This document shows positions 28,801-38,472 of a stretch of 64,000 nucleotides of DNA, one piece after another. The notes beneath the pieces are model-generated. The model was not told the origin of the DNA. It searched no databases and worked only from the letters and a program-made list of their open reading frames with translations. The translations under genes were made by a program, and so were the position numbers. The stretch's first letter is position 1. Each line of letters opens with the position of its first letter. Source of the DNA: Moesziomyces globuligerus (Eukaryota > Basidiomycota > Ustilaginomycetes > Ustilaginales > Ustilaginaceae); contig JARVLF010000019.1 in NCBI GenBank assembly GCA_030849465.1, forward strand, positions 310,001 through 374,000, given 5' to 3'.

Positions 28801-29183
28801 TCTGTCGGTCGCGCTCGGCCTTGGCTTCGCGCCGACTCTTTTCCTCGACGAGCTGGGTGACGGCGGTATCGACGTCAAAGTACGCGTCCCACAGCACGTC
28901 CTTGATCTCGCGCTCGGTGAAGCCGTTGGTGCTGAGCGGGCCCAGCACGTCGGTGGTCTGCGCATACGCCTCGTTCATCGCATCGTTGTCCTCCGCCGAC
29001 AGGTTTTCTGTCCGCCAAGCAAGCCGCGCAGCGTCGAGGGAAGAAGGTTAGCCTGAGTGCATCTCATTTCGGCCCGCAGGCGTGCATGCAAGGCTACCAA
29101 CCGTAGGGATCTTCGTCGTAGTAATCATCTTCGGCCAGTTCTTCGTCGAGGTCGAGATTGCGCACCGCGCGGTGTCGTGACAT
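25811..29183 (-). CDS. HBS1: Hbs1, eEF1A-like GTPase for ribosome rescue (five exons)
   Basis: Exons, in order: 29183..29102, 29007..28795, 28569..27606, one from 27497 or 27472 down to 27177, and 27105..25811; total about 950 residues. Hbs1 with Dom34 splits stalled ribosomes in no-go and non-stop decay. Exons 1-2 encode the HBS1_N domain (MSRHRAVRNLDLDEELAEDD; FTEREIKDVLWDAYFDVD). Exon 3 is a 320-residue Ala/Pro/Ser linker ending in the conserved-looking SPDDVVIKAREGTRL. Exons 4-5 carry the GTPase: G1 GHVDAGKST (split by a 71-nt intron), DAPGH, NKLD, then two beta-barrel domains. The exon 3 donor AA|GTGAGG leaves phase 2, while the best-looking acceptor (CACACAG, exon from 27497) needs phase 1. 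The acceptor GGCCAG (exon from 27472) restores the frame and gives 949 residues. Reading through the donor gives Lys then TGA. Confidence 0.88.
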
Positions 29184-29566
29184 GCTGAAATGGGCTAGCG
29201 CAGCGGGTCTCGGCCGTGCTTGCGATGATGTGGAATGAAGTGGTTGGGTGGTAGGGTGAGTGGCAGCTGGAGAGTCGAGGACTGTCGGGTGACGTTATGC
29301 GTCCTCTGGCCTTTTGTCCATTGCTGAGGTGCCCAATGCTGCGATCTGGATTGGCTCGTCCACCGCCGCTGCTCACTCAGGGCGCGCTCTCTCAACCCAT
29401 TTTTCCAAGCTTCTCCACATCGCTTCTCCGGTAGTTTTTTCGATCTGACATTCACCTCTGCTGCGCCTCCCATCGTGGACCATCTGCCCTCGGACTGACA
29501 GGCTCGGCCGCAACACTGACGCAGAGGGCCTTATGTAGCATCTTCGTTTCATTGATGGTGGCTGGA
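29184..29566. other. Spacer between HBS1 and AIM41, 383 bp
   Basis: Lies above the HBS1 start and below the AIM41 stop, both minus strand. It holds the HBS1 promoter and the AIM41 3' end. No gene seen. Confidence 0.5.
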
Positions 29567-30098
29567 TCACTTGGATTCTGCGAGCAACGTTTCGAGGATG
29601 GCTGCTTCCTTTTCCTCCTGCTCGGCCAGGTCCTCGCGCGGAGGTTTGGCGGCGCGGAACTGCTTGGCGGTATCCTGTCTGCGCTTGATGGCCTTGGTGA
29701 TGAGCTTGGACACCTTGGAGACCTGGTTGCCCTTCTGCTTGGACGAGTACTGGTGCTCCGAGACGATCGAGCGCAGCACCGTCGAGGTGAGCGAGTCCTT
29801 GGCCTTCATCGCCTCCTTGATGCCGGACTTGACCTTGGCCAGCAGCACCGCCTCTGCATCCTCGATCGGAGCCGCCGTCGCAGCCGTAGGAGCCTCGGTC
29901 GAGGCAAAGCGCGTCCAGACCGGTGCACTCACTGCAATCACAAAGCCGAGTCGATGTCAGCTCCTTCTCCTTTTGCGCGTGTCTCTTCGCGCGAGCAGAC
30001 TTACCAGCAGCGGCGGGTCGTAGCGGCACAGTGTCGATGGTGCGCGAGAGCTGAGAGCGCAGCGCATGACTGTTTCGAAGCGCCTGTCGCAGCAGCAT
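29567..30098 (-). CDS. AIM41: Mitochondrial YqeY/GatB-tail family protein (Aim41)
   Basis: Two exons, 30098..30005 and 29931..29567, flank a 73-nt intron (donor GTAAGT, acceptor TTGCAG); the frame closes and gives 152 residues. The N-terminus (MLLRQALRNSHALRSQLSRT) is a classic mitochondrial presequence, rich in Arg and Leu without acidic residues. The mature part, KVKSGIKEAMKAKDSLTSTV then LRSIVSEHQYSSK and later ITKAIKRRQDTAKQF, matches the YqeY family, related to the tail domain of the GatB amidotransferase. The exact role of yeast Aim41 is unknown; a link to tRNA or translation is inferred from the GatB similarity. T-runs above the start (about 30208-30265) are A-runs on the coding strand. 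Confidence 0.88.
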
Positions 30099-30540
30099 GG
30101 TTGCGTGTGTCGATGGAGGTTGACAAAGCACAGAGAAGGAGCAAGGCATCCAATGGCAAGAACGTCGTCCCGAACCCTGTCCCGCTCCTCCACTCCGCTT
30201 CTGTCCGACACTTTTTTTTTTGGGCTCCCTTTTTTAGCCGCGCCCTTTTTTCCGATTTCTTTTTCAGCTCCTTTTCTGCCTTGCTTTGCCAACGAAGAAG
30301 ATGCTGCACCCACTGCTGTCCGCACCTGAGACGAGTCGCTGTGCAACGGCAGCCTCGACTTGGCAATAAACACACTCAAGTATCATCCTGCTCGACGATC
30401 GGTGCATGGTGCCAGCACCCCTTCGATAGGTCAACCGAAACAAACGATCAAGAAAAGCGATCGGATTATGCTCTATGCGAGTCGACAAAAGAGAGAGCGG
30501 GTATGTAGGAAGGGAGACGGGATTCCTCGAGTACGCACGG
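30099..30540. other. Spacer AIM41/kin2, 442 bp
   Basis: Promoter side of AIM41 and 3' side of kin2. Four T-runs occur between 30208 and 30265. No gene seen. Confidence 0.5.
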
Positions 30541-33438
30541 CTACTTGGACGAGAAGAACCAGCTCGACCTGGCTTTGGGCGAGTTGTCGTTGGGTCCTGC
30601 ACCTCCGAACGCCGCCTGCCTGGCTGCCACCGATCCCGGCTGCGGCCCCGCCGTGGGTCCGCCGCCGCGGAGCGGCTTTGCGATGCGCCCGAACCCACCG
30701 AGCGGTCCCGGCGCAGCGCCTGCCGCCGCCGCTCCTCGCATCTGGTTGGCCTGGTGGAGCCTCTCCTTGACGGCCTGGAGCTGCTCTTCGAACTTGCGGT
30801 TCTGGAGCATGAGCTTCTCCTGGCTGTCCATGAGATGCTGTTCGAGCGCCTGGATGCGCTCGTTCCTCGCGAGCAGCTTCCTCTCTGCGATCGAGACCTC
30901 CTTCTTGAGACTGCTGTTCTGCTCCACCAGCTGCTTCTGCACGTTGGTCAGCTGCTCGAGGTTGCGCTCGAGGAACGCCATCTTCTTCTGCTGCGCCTTG
31001 GAGTTGCTGTTGCGCACCACGTTGTTGTACTGCTCGCGCGACTCGTCGAGCGAGATCTCGAGCTCGACCACCTTTTCGCATCGGTTCTGCAGATCGCGCA
31101 TCAGCGACTTTTTCATCGTGTCGAACTCGGAGAGCTGCGCCGCCATGGTCTTGCGCACGCGCTCCAGCTCGCGCGCCGACTCGGCGAGGTTGCGCCCACC
31201 CTCGACGCCCGCCGTGGTGACGGCAAACGCGCGCTTGAGCTCCTCGTTGGTGCTCTTGAGGTTCTCGTTGCTCGAGGTCAGCACGCCGATCTCCTTGGCC
31301 TTGAGCTCCATCTGGCGCTTGAGGTCGTGGATCTCGCTCGCTTGCGCCTCGCGCTTGGACGCGTACTGCGACTCGAGCTTGGCCTTGAGGTCCTCGACGG
31401 TCACGTCGACGTTGACGTGGTTGGCCTCCTCCGCCTTGAGCGACTTGTCGAGCAGCTCCTCGTACTCGGCCTCGAGCGTGGCGAAGCGGCTCTCGAGCTC
31501 CTGGCGTCGCTGGTGGAGCAGCTCGTTCTCCTCGTGCGCCTGGCGCACGCGCTCCGTCTGCTCGCGCACCAGGCTCTGCGAGTCGAGCAGCTGCTCGCGC
31601 AGCATCGAGAGGTCGTCGGCCGACAGCGCGCCCGAGCCGACGCTGCCGGCGTTCTCGAGCTTGGCGAGCGTCTCGCGGATCTGCTCCTCCTTTTCCGAGA
31701 CGATGCCCTGGTTGAAGTCGGCCATCATCTGCGCCATGCGTTCGGCCTTCTTGCGCTCCTTGCCCTCCTGCGACGGGTCCTTGGCGCTCTTGGCCGTGTC
31801 GGCGAGCGACTTGCGCAGCTCCTCGAGCTCGGCCGAGAGGTCCTTGTTCTGCTCCTTGAGAATGTCGAGCGTGATGGTCGCGTCCTTGTGCTCGTAGGTG
31901 ACGCGTTCGAGCTGCAGCTTGATCTCGTTGATCTCGGACGTCATGGTCTTGTTGTCCTTGGAGAGCGTCGCCTCCTGCTCGCGGTAGAAGGCGAGCTCCT
32001 GCGTCGCCTCACGCAGCGCTGCCTCGGCCGACTTGAGCGAGACCTCCTTCTCGGCGATCTGATCGCTCAGCTCGTTCTCCCTGCGCAGGAACTCGTCGCG
32101 CTCGTCCTTGTCGATCGACACGGCCGACGGCGTCTCGGGCCGCGAAGCGAGTTCGCGCAGGTTCTCGACCGCCGGCGTGAGCGGACGCGATTGGCTTGCG
32201 GGCGTCAGCGACGGAGGCGCGACGGCAGCGGCGGGCACCGGAGCGCCCTGGCCGATGACGACCTTGGAGGCGTCGGCCCATTCGGACTCGGGGACCTTGC
32301 CACCGGCGCGCCAGGTCTTGAGCTCGGCCTCGAGGTTGGCGATGTACTGCTGGTAGCGCTCGTTGTCGGCCTTTGCCTTTTTGAGGAGCGCCTTGAGTTC
32401 GGCGGGGGAGAGCTCTGCGTTGACACGTGCCTTGTTCTTGATGCTCTTGGCGCGGACACCGAATCGGAGGGTGGAGAGGGTCTCGTCGGCATTGTAGACA
32501 CAGGGGGAGGCGTTGACGATGAGGGTGGTGCGCGAGTTACCACCGAGCGACTCTTGGAGGATACGGGTGAGCTTCGAGTCACGGTAGGGGATGTGGGAAG
32601 ACTTGCCGTCGGTGAGGGCGTTGATGACCATGCCGAGGGCGGAGAGACTCTTGTTGATCTTCTTGGCTTCCTCGAGCGTCTGGCCGCTGGCGCCGGTCTT
32701 GCCGACCTTTTCGGAACCGGCGAGATCGACGAGATAGAGGTTGCCCGTCTTTGCACTGCCGGTCTCTGTATTGCGCTGCTGGATGGTGATGAGGAAGATG
32801 GAGTGGGAGCGGGAGGATTCGGCGTTCATGTTGGTGGAGGAGACGGCGCGGGCGAGGCCACCCTGACGCATGATCTCGTAGACGTCGCTCTGGCCGCCGA
32901 CGTAGAAGTCGGAGAGGCCCTTTACGTAGACGCCGCGGTTCTTCTCCTCGTGCACCTGGAGGTTGTCGTTCTGCGGGGCGAGGAGATCGCGGATCTTCTC
33001 CATGTAGATCTCCATGTAGGAGACCTTGACGAGGTACTCTAGGTGGGGCGGGCTGGCCATGATGTTTTGGAAGATCTGCTCTGTGATGCGCGGGATGATG
33101 CCCTTCATGTCGTCGTTGTCGATGTCGGAGCCCATCATGGTGAAGGTCTTACCGGAGCCGGTCTGACCGTAGGCGAAGATGGTGCCGTTGTAGCCGTTGA
33201 GGACGTCGTCGACGGTCTCCTTGATGCCGAACTCAAAGACATCGGATTGCTTTGTGGTCATGGGGAAGACGCGGTCAAAGGTGAAGCCACCCGCCTCGGG
33301 GCCCGAGGTGGAGGCGCCGCGGGTCATCTTGACGAGGGTGCCATCTTGGCTGAAGTCGACGACGATGTCGCTTCCCTCGCGCTGCTCGATGGAGTTGGGC
33401 GGACGGAAACGACAGACGACCTTGATGTTGTTCGACAT
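30541..33438 (-). CDS. kin2: Kinesin-1 heavy chain (conventional kinesin)
   Basis: One uninterrupted exon of 965 residues, almost the length of other fungal kinesin-1 proteins. It is a plus-end-directed microtubule motor; in U. maydis Kin2 carries secretory vesicles and dynein toward hyphal tips. The motor domain holds the P-loop GQTGSGKT (91-98), switch I NAESSRSHSIF, switch II VDLAGSEKVGKTGASG and the microtubule-binding HIPYRDSKLTRILQESLGGN. A neck and long coiled coil follow from about 330 to 880. The tail keeps the autoinhibitory IAK motif (IAKPLRGG, from residue 919), so head-tail regulation is likely. As usual for fungi, no light-chain gene is visible nearby. It is divergent from the UBLCP1 gene. 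Confidence 0.96.
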   Translation of the reverse strand: MSNNIKVVCRFRPPNSIEQREGSDIVVDFSQDGTLVKMTRGASTSGPEAGGFTFDRVFPMTTKQSDVFEFGIKETVDDVLNGYNGTIFAYGQTGSGKTFTMMGSDIDNDDMKGIIPRITEQIFQNIMASPPHLEYLVKVSYMEIYMEKIRDLLAPQNDNLQVHEEKNRGVYVKGLSDFYVGGQSDVYEIMRQGGLARAVSSTNMNAESSRSHSIFLITIQQRNTETGSAKTGNLYLVDLAGSEKVGKTGASGQTLEEAKKINKSLSALGMVINALTDGKSSHIPYRDSKLTRILQESLGGNSRTTLIVNASPCVYNADETLSTLRFGVRAKSIKNKARVNAELSPAELKALLKKAKADNERYQQYIANLEAELKTWRAGGKVPESEWADASKVVIGQGAPVPAAAVAPPSLTPASQSRPLTPAVENLRELASRPETPSAVSIDKDERDEFLRRENELSDQIAEKEVSLKSAEAALREATQELAFYREQEATLSKDNKTMTSEINEIKLQLERVTYEHKDATITLDILKEQNKDLSAELEELRKSLADTAKSAKDPSQEGKERKKAERMAQMMADFNQGIVSEKEEQIRETLAKLENAGSVGSGALSADDLSMLREQLLDSQSLVREQTERVRQAHEENELLHQRRQELESRFATLEAEYEELLDKSLKAEEANHVNVDVTVEDLKAKLESQYASKREAQASEIHDLKRQMELKAKEIGVLTSSNENLKSTNEELKRAFAVTTAGVEGGRNLAESARELERVRKTMAAQLSEFDTMKKSLMRDLQNRCEKVVELEISLDESREQYNNVVRNSNSKAQQKKMAFLERNLEQLTNVQKQLVEQNSSLKKEVSIAERKLLARNERIQALEQHLMDSQEKLMLQNRKFEEQLQAVKERLHQANQMRGAAAAGAAPGPLGGFGRIAKPLRGGGPTAGPQPGSVAARQAAFGGAGPNDNSPKARSSWFFSSK

Positions 33439-34215
33439 GGTGGGCGGAGGCAGAGGTGAGGCAAGACGATGTGTACCGTTCTGCTCTATGATGCAGCAGC
33501 AGGACTACCGGGATACTTGAGATCGCTCGACTGCAACTCGCATGGGGGCGCGTGCGGGATGTGCGGAAGGGACTGGCGCGCGGCGGATCGCGTCCGATGC
33601 AAGGCTCGACCGGCTGGACCGCTGGCGGAGTGCGATAGGAAAGGCGAGGAGGTTGACCCTTCAAAGTAGTGGTGGTGTCGAGGGAAAGCTGTGACCGCCG
33701 GTGTTGGTTGAGAGGCTTTCGGAACGTTGAGCGTTGTTGGGCTTTCAGCGCACTGAGCGCTCTGAGCTCGACTGCTGGCGAGCGGGTGTTGGTCGAATTG
33801 GCGTGCGTGTGGGTTTTTGTGTTGGTCCAGCTGCGCGTCCCGCTCAAGCACGGCTCAGCTGAGGCGCTCAGCTGAGGCGCCGTGCCGTCTCTGGCTCGAC
33901 TTGAAGCGACATGTCGCAGCACACAGCTTACAGCTCACAGCTCACTGCATCATGATTGTCAGTCTTGTCGATGCAACATCCTCCTGCGGTGAAAAATGGT
34001 GCGCACGAGTGTTGGTCTCGGCGCACGCCTCAGCACGCTTGTGTCATGCGTTATTATCACTTGGGCCGCTTGTTGCGCAGAGAGCAACAGCAAAGCGCAT
34101 TCACGGCCCGCAACCTCCACACAAGAACTGCGTACAGTGGACCTCGCAACGCTGTCAACTTGCAACGACTACCGCATCAAGGTCGTGCTAATCAGCTGTC
34201 GCACGCTGCTGCTCC
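33439..34215. promoter_or_regulatory. Divergent promoter region kin2/UBLCP1
   Basis: A 777-bp spacer between two start codons. Two palindromes CTCAGCTGAG lie in tandem at 33854-33863 and 33867-33876 within a 13-bp unit. Short CAGCTCA repeats follow near 33920-33945. No gene seen. Confidence 0.55.
33854..33879. repeat. Two tandem copies of a 13-bp unit with palindrome CTCAGCTGAG
   Basis: The unit CTCAGCTGAGGCG occurs twice head to tail. Each copy is centred on CAGCTG, a possible E-box, in the promoter shared by kin2 and the UBLCP1 gene. Regulator binding is inference. Confidence 0.85.
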
Positions 34216-35565
34216 ATGTGCTCGTCGTCCGATCACAAGCGCAAACAACCCATGTCCGAACCACCCGTAGAGACCGACGAAAAGCGTCCGCGCATGCTCA
34301 CATCCACCACCGAGGCGGCCTCCTCGTCCGAGGCAGGGCCATCGCGCTTGACACGCGCATCGACGTCTTCGCCTCCACCTCCGCCTCCGCCTCTTGATCA
34401 CCAAGGCAAAGCGATCGACGTCACCGAGGACCATGCTGCCGCGCAAGGTGCCGAGCTGGACGCATCGTCAGCGCCCATGCTGGGCTTTTCGATCAAGTAC
34501 CAGCGCTCGGTGCTTTCGGCCCGACTGGCGGAGGACGAGACGGTGGCTGATCTCAAGGCGATCCTCTTCTCCATGACCGACGTGCCTCCCGAGAGCCAGA
34601 AGCTGCTGGGCATGGTCAAGGGCAAGCCGCCAGCCGATGAGACGCTTCTAGGCACCATCCCCTACGCGCCTGCCGCTCTGCGCGCCCGACCCGCACCAAC
34701 CTCCACCAAGCAGACCGGCAAGGAGACCGAGACGACGACCGACACGGCTGCTGCTGCCGAGCTGGCATGCAAGCTGACGGTGCAGTTCACCCTGCTCGGC
34801 ACGCCCGAAGCTGGGCGCTTCAAGGACCAGGCTGCCGAGGCGGCGAGCGCGCTCTCGAGCGACCAGGCCGAAGGCGTCAAGGACCTCGACTATCTCGAGC
34901 TGCCCGAGTCGGCAACGGCCAAGCTCAAGCCGCACGAGGATCCCAAGAACCGTGCGCGGCTCGAAAAGGTCATCCGGCGCTTTTCGGACTTTCCGACGAT
35001 GCATGCGCCGCGGCCGGGCAAGAAGCTGCTCGTGCTGGATCTCGACTACTGCATCGCCGATACCAAGCGGCTGCTGGATGCCAACTCGCCCGCCTCGCTC
35101 GGCGCGCGTCCCGGCCTGCACGAGCTGCTCACCGCCGCCTACCCGCACTACGACATCTGCGTCTGGTCCCAGACCTCGTGGCGCTGGCTCGAGGTGAAGC
35201 TGATCGAACTCAACATGCTCAACCATCCGGACTACTGCATCTCTTTCGTCGTCGACCGCACGCCCATGTTCAAGATCCACAGCAAAGCGGGCTCCCACGA
35301 GGTCAAGGCGCTCGAATTCATCTGGCGCAGATGGCCCACCCTCTACGGTCCGCACAACACCATCCACATCGACGACCTCAGCCGCAACTTTGCCATGAAC
35401 CCGCGCAACGGCCTCAAGATCAAGCCGTACCGCAACGCACCCACCTTTGACACCGAGTTCATCGCCCTCCGCAGATACCTCCTCCAGCTCGCCCATCCCT
35501 CGGTCACCGACTTTACACAGCACGAACACTCGGCCTGGAAGCACTTCCAGGGCCCCCAAGTGTGA
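34216..35565 (+). CDS. UBLCP1: Ubiquitin-like domain CTD-type phosphatase (UBLCP1 family)
   Basis: One exon, 449 residues. A ubiquitin-like domain follows a disordered N-terminus (FSIKYQRSVLSARLAEDETV, then LKAILFSMTDVPPESQKLLG, about 92-130). A FCP/SCP-class HAD phosphatase domain follows from about 265 to 430: KKLLVLDLDYCIAD (Asp275 and Asp277), ARPGLHELLTAAYPHYDICVW, and the acidic loop TIHIDDLSRNFAMNP. Human UBLCP1 is a nuclear phosphatase that acts on the 26S proteasome via the UBL domain, and the same domain order suggests the same role here. The position usually held by Thr or Val in the DxDx(T/V) motif is Cys279. A long UBL-phosphatase linker includes an Ala/Thr-rich insert (about 155-230). 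Confidence 0.9.
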   Translation: MCSSSDHKRKQPMSEPPVETDEKRPRMLTSTTEAASSSEAGPSRLTRASTSSPPPPPPPLDHQGKAIDVTEDHAAAQGAELDASSAPMLGFSIKYQRSVLSARLAEDETVADLKAILFSMTDVPPESQKLLGMVKGKPPADETLLGTIPYAPAALRARPAPTSTKQTGKETETTTDTAAAAELACKLTVQFTLLGTPEAGRFKDQAAEAASALSSDQAEGVKDLDYLELPESATAKLKPHEDPKNRARLEKVIRRFSDFPTMHAPRPGKKLLVLDLDYCIADTKRLLDANSPASLGARPGLHELLTAAYPHYDICVWSQTSWRWLEVKLIELNMLNHPDYCISFVVDRTPMFKIHSKAGSHEVKALEFIWRRWPTLYGPHNTIHIDDLSRNFAMNPRNGLKIKPYRNAPTFDTEFIALRRYLLQLAHPSVTDFTQHEHSAWKHFQGPQV

Positions 35566-35964
35566 ATTTCGAACAGAGCCTTAGGCTCGGCCGGATAGCA
35601 CGCCGCGCGCGGATCGGTCCGAACCAGCGCCGGCAAGACCACGGTGCTGTGCAGCAATTCATGAGGTCGACGTTCGATGCTGAGCTATGAATACGGCAAA
35701 TGTGCGTAGCGAGCCGAGCGCAGGATTGAGCTTGTGCAGCCAAGGCCCGTGGGTCGTGTGGTTGGGCGTCGGTCAAATAAATTTGGGCTTTGGACGCAGG
35801 CGGCGAGCGGCGGAGTGGAAAATCTGTGAAAGACTCCGCTCGGCTCCTGCGCACTCACTCGAACGAGTTGGCCCGGCGAGGAGTGTGGAGCCAGAGACAC
35901 TTTCGAAGCGGGGCTGGTGTTGATGCACCATCATCACGACTAGACCTTGGAGGAGGCCGATGCG
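35566..35964. other. Spacer UBLCP1/ARO7, 399 bp
   Basis: Contains the 3' end of the phosphatase gene and the ARO7 promoter. No gene seen. Confidence 0.5.
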
Positions 35965-37005
35965 ATGAGCAGCCACAGCAAGATGCATACGCTCGACATC
36001 CACTCTGCGACTACCGAGGAGATCCTCTCGTTGGACAACATCCGCTCCGTGCTCATCCGGCTCGAGGAGACGATCGTCTTCCAGCTCATCGAGCGCGCCC
36101 AGTTCGCACGCAATGCACGCTGCTATACGCCGCAAGGCTTCCCCGAGCTGCGCGAACGAGAGGGTTGGACCAGCTCCTGGCTCGCATGGTTCTTGAAGGA
36201 AACCGAAAGCACACACGCCAAAGTTCGCCGCTTCGAAGCGTAAGTTCCCCCATGGCCCCCAACGTCGGTCGCCGCTTCAGAGGAAAGATGTACTGACGAC
36301 AAGGAGCGCAAGGACAGACCGGACGAGTATCCTTTCACCGATCCGGCTTTGCTTCCCAAGCCCATCCTCGCACCCGTCACCTACCCGGCACTGCTCTGGA
36401 CGCACTCGGTCAACGTCAACGACCAGATCCTCCGCTTCTACATCGACCAGATCGTACCAGACATCACAAAGACGCTCGGCGAGAATGCAGACGATGGTCA
36501 CTACGGCTCCTCGGCCATCCGCGACATCGAGGTGCTCTCCGCCCTCAGCAGACGCATCCACTTTGGTAAGTCTCCCACCCCTTAGCACTAGCACTCTGGA
36601 GCTCTTTCGACTCACTCGATTCTTGCCGGTTTGTGGGTGGTAGGCATGTTTGTATCCGAGTCCAAGTTCCGCGCCGAGCCTGCGGCGTTTATCCCGCACA
36701 TCTTGACGCCGAACCGCGAGGCGCTAGCGGCGCTCATCACCAAGCCGGCGGTGGAAGCGGCTCTGCTCGTGCGGCTCGCCGAGAAGGCCAAGGTGTACGG
36801 CCAGGACATGGATCGTCCCGGTGCCAAGCCCGAGGAGCGCGAACAGGAACGCAAGATCGAAATCGACACGGTCGTGCGCATCTACAAGACGTTTGTCATC
36901 CCACTCACCAAAGAGGTCGAAGTCGACTACCTCCTCACCCGTCTCGATGGACTCTCGCAAGACAAGATCGACCACATGCTCGCCACCAATACCTTTGTAA
37001 ACTAA
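35965..37005 (+). CDS. ARO7: Chorismate mutase, cytosolic AroQ type
   Basis: Three exons, 35965..36239, 36318..36565 and 36644..37005, with two 78-nt introns; the frame closes and gives 294 residues. The enzyme turns chorismate into prephenate for Phe and Tyr synthesis. Alignment by eye to yeast Aro7 keeps the key sites: IR in [14 protein letters not shown] (yeast Arg16), SRRIHFG and the Lys of SESK (Arg157/Lys168), and [10 protein letters not shown] (Thr242/Glu246). The [10 protein letters not shown] segment matches the yeast Gly141-Ser142 allosteric pocket, so Trp activation and Tyr inhibition are likely. No signal peptide is present, unlike the secreted smut effector Cmu1, so this is the housekeeping enzyme. 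An in-frame ATG at 35983 is an alternative start. Confidence 0.95.
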
Positions 37006-37098
37006 CCCCGCGCGACCTCGACGAATTGGAATCAAACGTATCTTGACCGCGAGCTGAGCTATGTACATGTTCGGGAAGAACCTCTTACGGGAGGGGGT

Positions 37099-37547
37099 TT
37101 ATTGTTTGGGGGGTGGGTAGCCGTACTGGCCTCCAGGCGGGGGGCCGTAACCGTACTGTTGGGGTTGCTGCTGGTATCCCTGATGGCCTCCGAAACCGGC
37201 GGCGGGTTGGGGTTGGAAGCCGCCGTCCTGGGGAGATTGCCACTGGCAGATGTTGCAGAAGAAGATGTGCTTTGTCTTCATCGGGATGAGTGGCACCCAG
37301 CAGAGCTCGAACCACGTGCGCGCCTTGGCCTGCACCACCTGCGCATTGTTGCAGCGCGGACACACGCGTGCACTGCCATCGCCCTCCTGCTTGATCTTGG
37401 TCGGACATCCGAAGATCACTGGAAGGAAGAAGCAAATGTCCTACACCCACCGCAGAGCAGCAAAAAAAGCCCGCATGTCGTCAGTCTCGCAAGCTCGCGC
37501 TTGGCCGCGCCCTCGAGGCGTGGATGCACAGCTGCGGCACTCACCAT
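37099..37547 (-). CDS. Small zinc-ribbon protein with Gly/Tyr/Pro-rich tail
   Basis: The start ATG (37547..37545) is followed at once by the donor GTGAGT. A 104-nt intron ends in GTGTAG and the rest of the protein is in 37440..37099, giving 114 residues. The mature start MDICFFLPVIFGCPTKIKQE fits a fungal family of small zinc-ribbon proteins (zinc_ribbon_15-like). Two CxxC pairs are present (CPRC, CNIC), with TWFELCWVPLIPMKTKHIF between them. The C-terminal 45 residues are low-complexity (QGYQQQPQQYGYG, then PPPGGQYGYPPPKQ). Function is unknown. Other start options fail because the frame above GAC-ATT has no ATG. Confidence 0.8.
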
Positions 37548-38472
37548 CTTGTCGTGCTTGCGTCTTGGTGGTCAGGGGGAATGTAGTGACGCGGTTGGGA
37601 TGATGGTGTAGGTGGGGATGGTGGTGGTGGCGGGGTGGATGAAGTGGATGGCGAGTGAAGCCAGAGACCACTAGGGAGCGGCCAACCTCCACTTGTGGGC
37701 TGGGCGGCTGATTGCGATTCTGCCGAGGTCTCAACGGGCGCTGCCGATGCAGTCGACATTTTTTGGCTCTCACACTCCACCTCGGTGGAGGTTGCGCTCG
37801 ACCAGTCGCACGACACCCGCCTCCGGCCTCGCGCACCACCATCGCATCCCGACCCTCGCGGGCATCCGATCTTTGTATCTTGGCAGCATACCTGATGCCA
37901 CACCGTCCACAGAAACCGGTGACAGGCGCAACACAGACTTGGAGACCGGAAATGCGGGTTTCGCGTCCGGTGCAGCGTGTGGATCTGCATCGGGCGGGTT
38001 CCTTTTTTTGACGTCAGCCGACAGCGTGCTTCCGAGACCCCATCCCCACCGCCACAACCACCTTTGTCCGAGTGTGACCACCATCGACGTCGCGGCTCCG
38101 ACTTCACCACCAGCTTGAAGAATGCTCACATCACGTGCGGCACGTGCGGCTGGAGGAGCGCGGTGGCGGCCAACGCTGTAGCGCTGAGCCCAGCAGGACA
38201 CAGCCACGCGCCGCCGCTCCGCGTTGGGTTGCCTCCCAAGAAATTTCGCCAAGACCTCTCTCACCACACCCCCCAACCGCTTGCCACGCCTACCATCCCT
38301 CTGCCCCTCATCCAACTCGGGTGATCCTTGCCACCTGCTGCTTGCTAGCCCCGATTAGATCTGATAATATTACACTGCCACGTGCCTATCTACCTCTTGC
38401 AGCCCTGCGGAGGTTCAGCAGTACGTGCGGCGGAGAGAGAGTCAAACTGAGCGCGATGCGCCGCCACGATCG
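37548..38472. other. Spacer zinc-ribbon gene/ELA1, 925 bp
   Basis: Lies above the zinc-ribbon gene start and below the ELA1 stop, both minus strand. Open frames here are short and without recognisable domains. The part next to 37547 should be promoter. The TAATATTAC 9-mer at 38365 is not flanked by a stem. Confidence 0.5.

Noticed and set aside
38365..38373. TAATATTAC, the nonanucleotide of rolling-circle viral origins
   Set aside because: No flanking stem and no replication gene nearby; a chance 9-mer.
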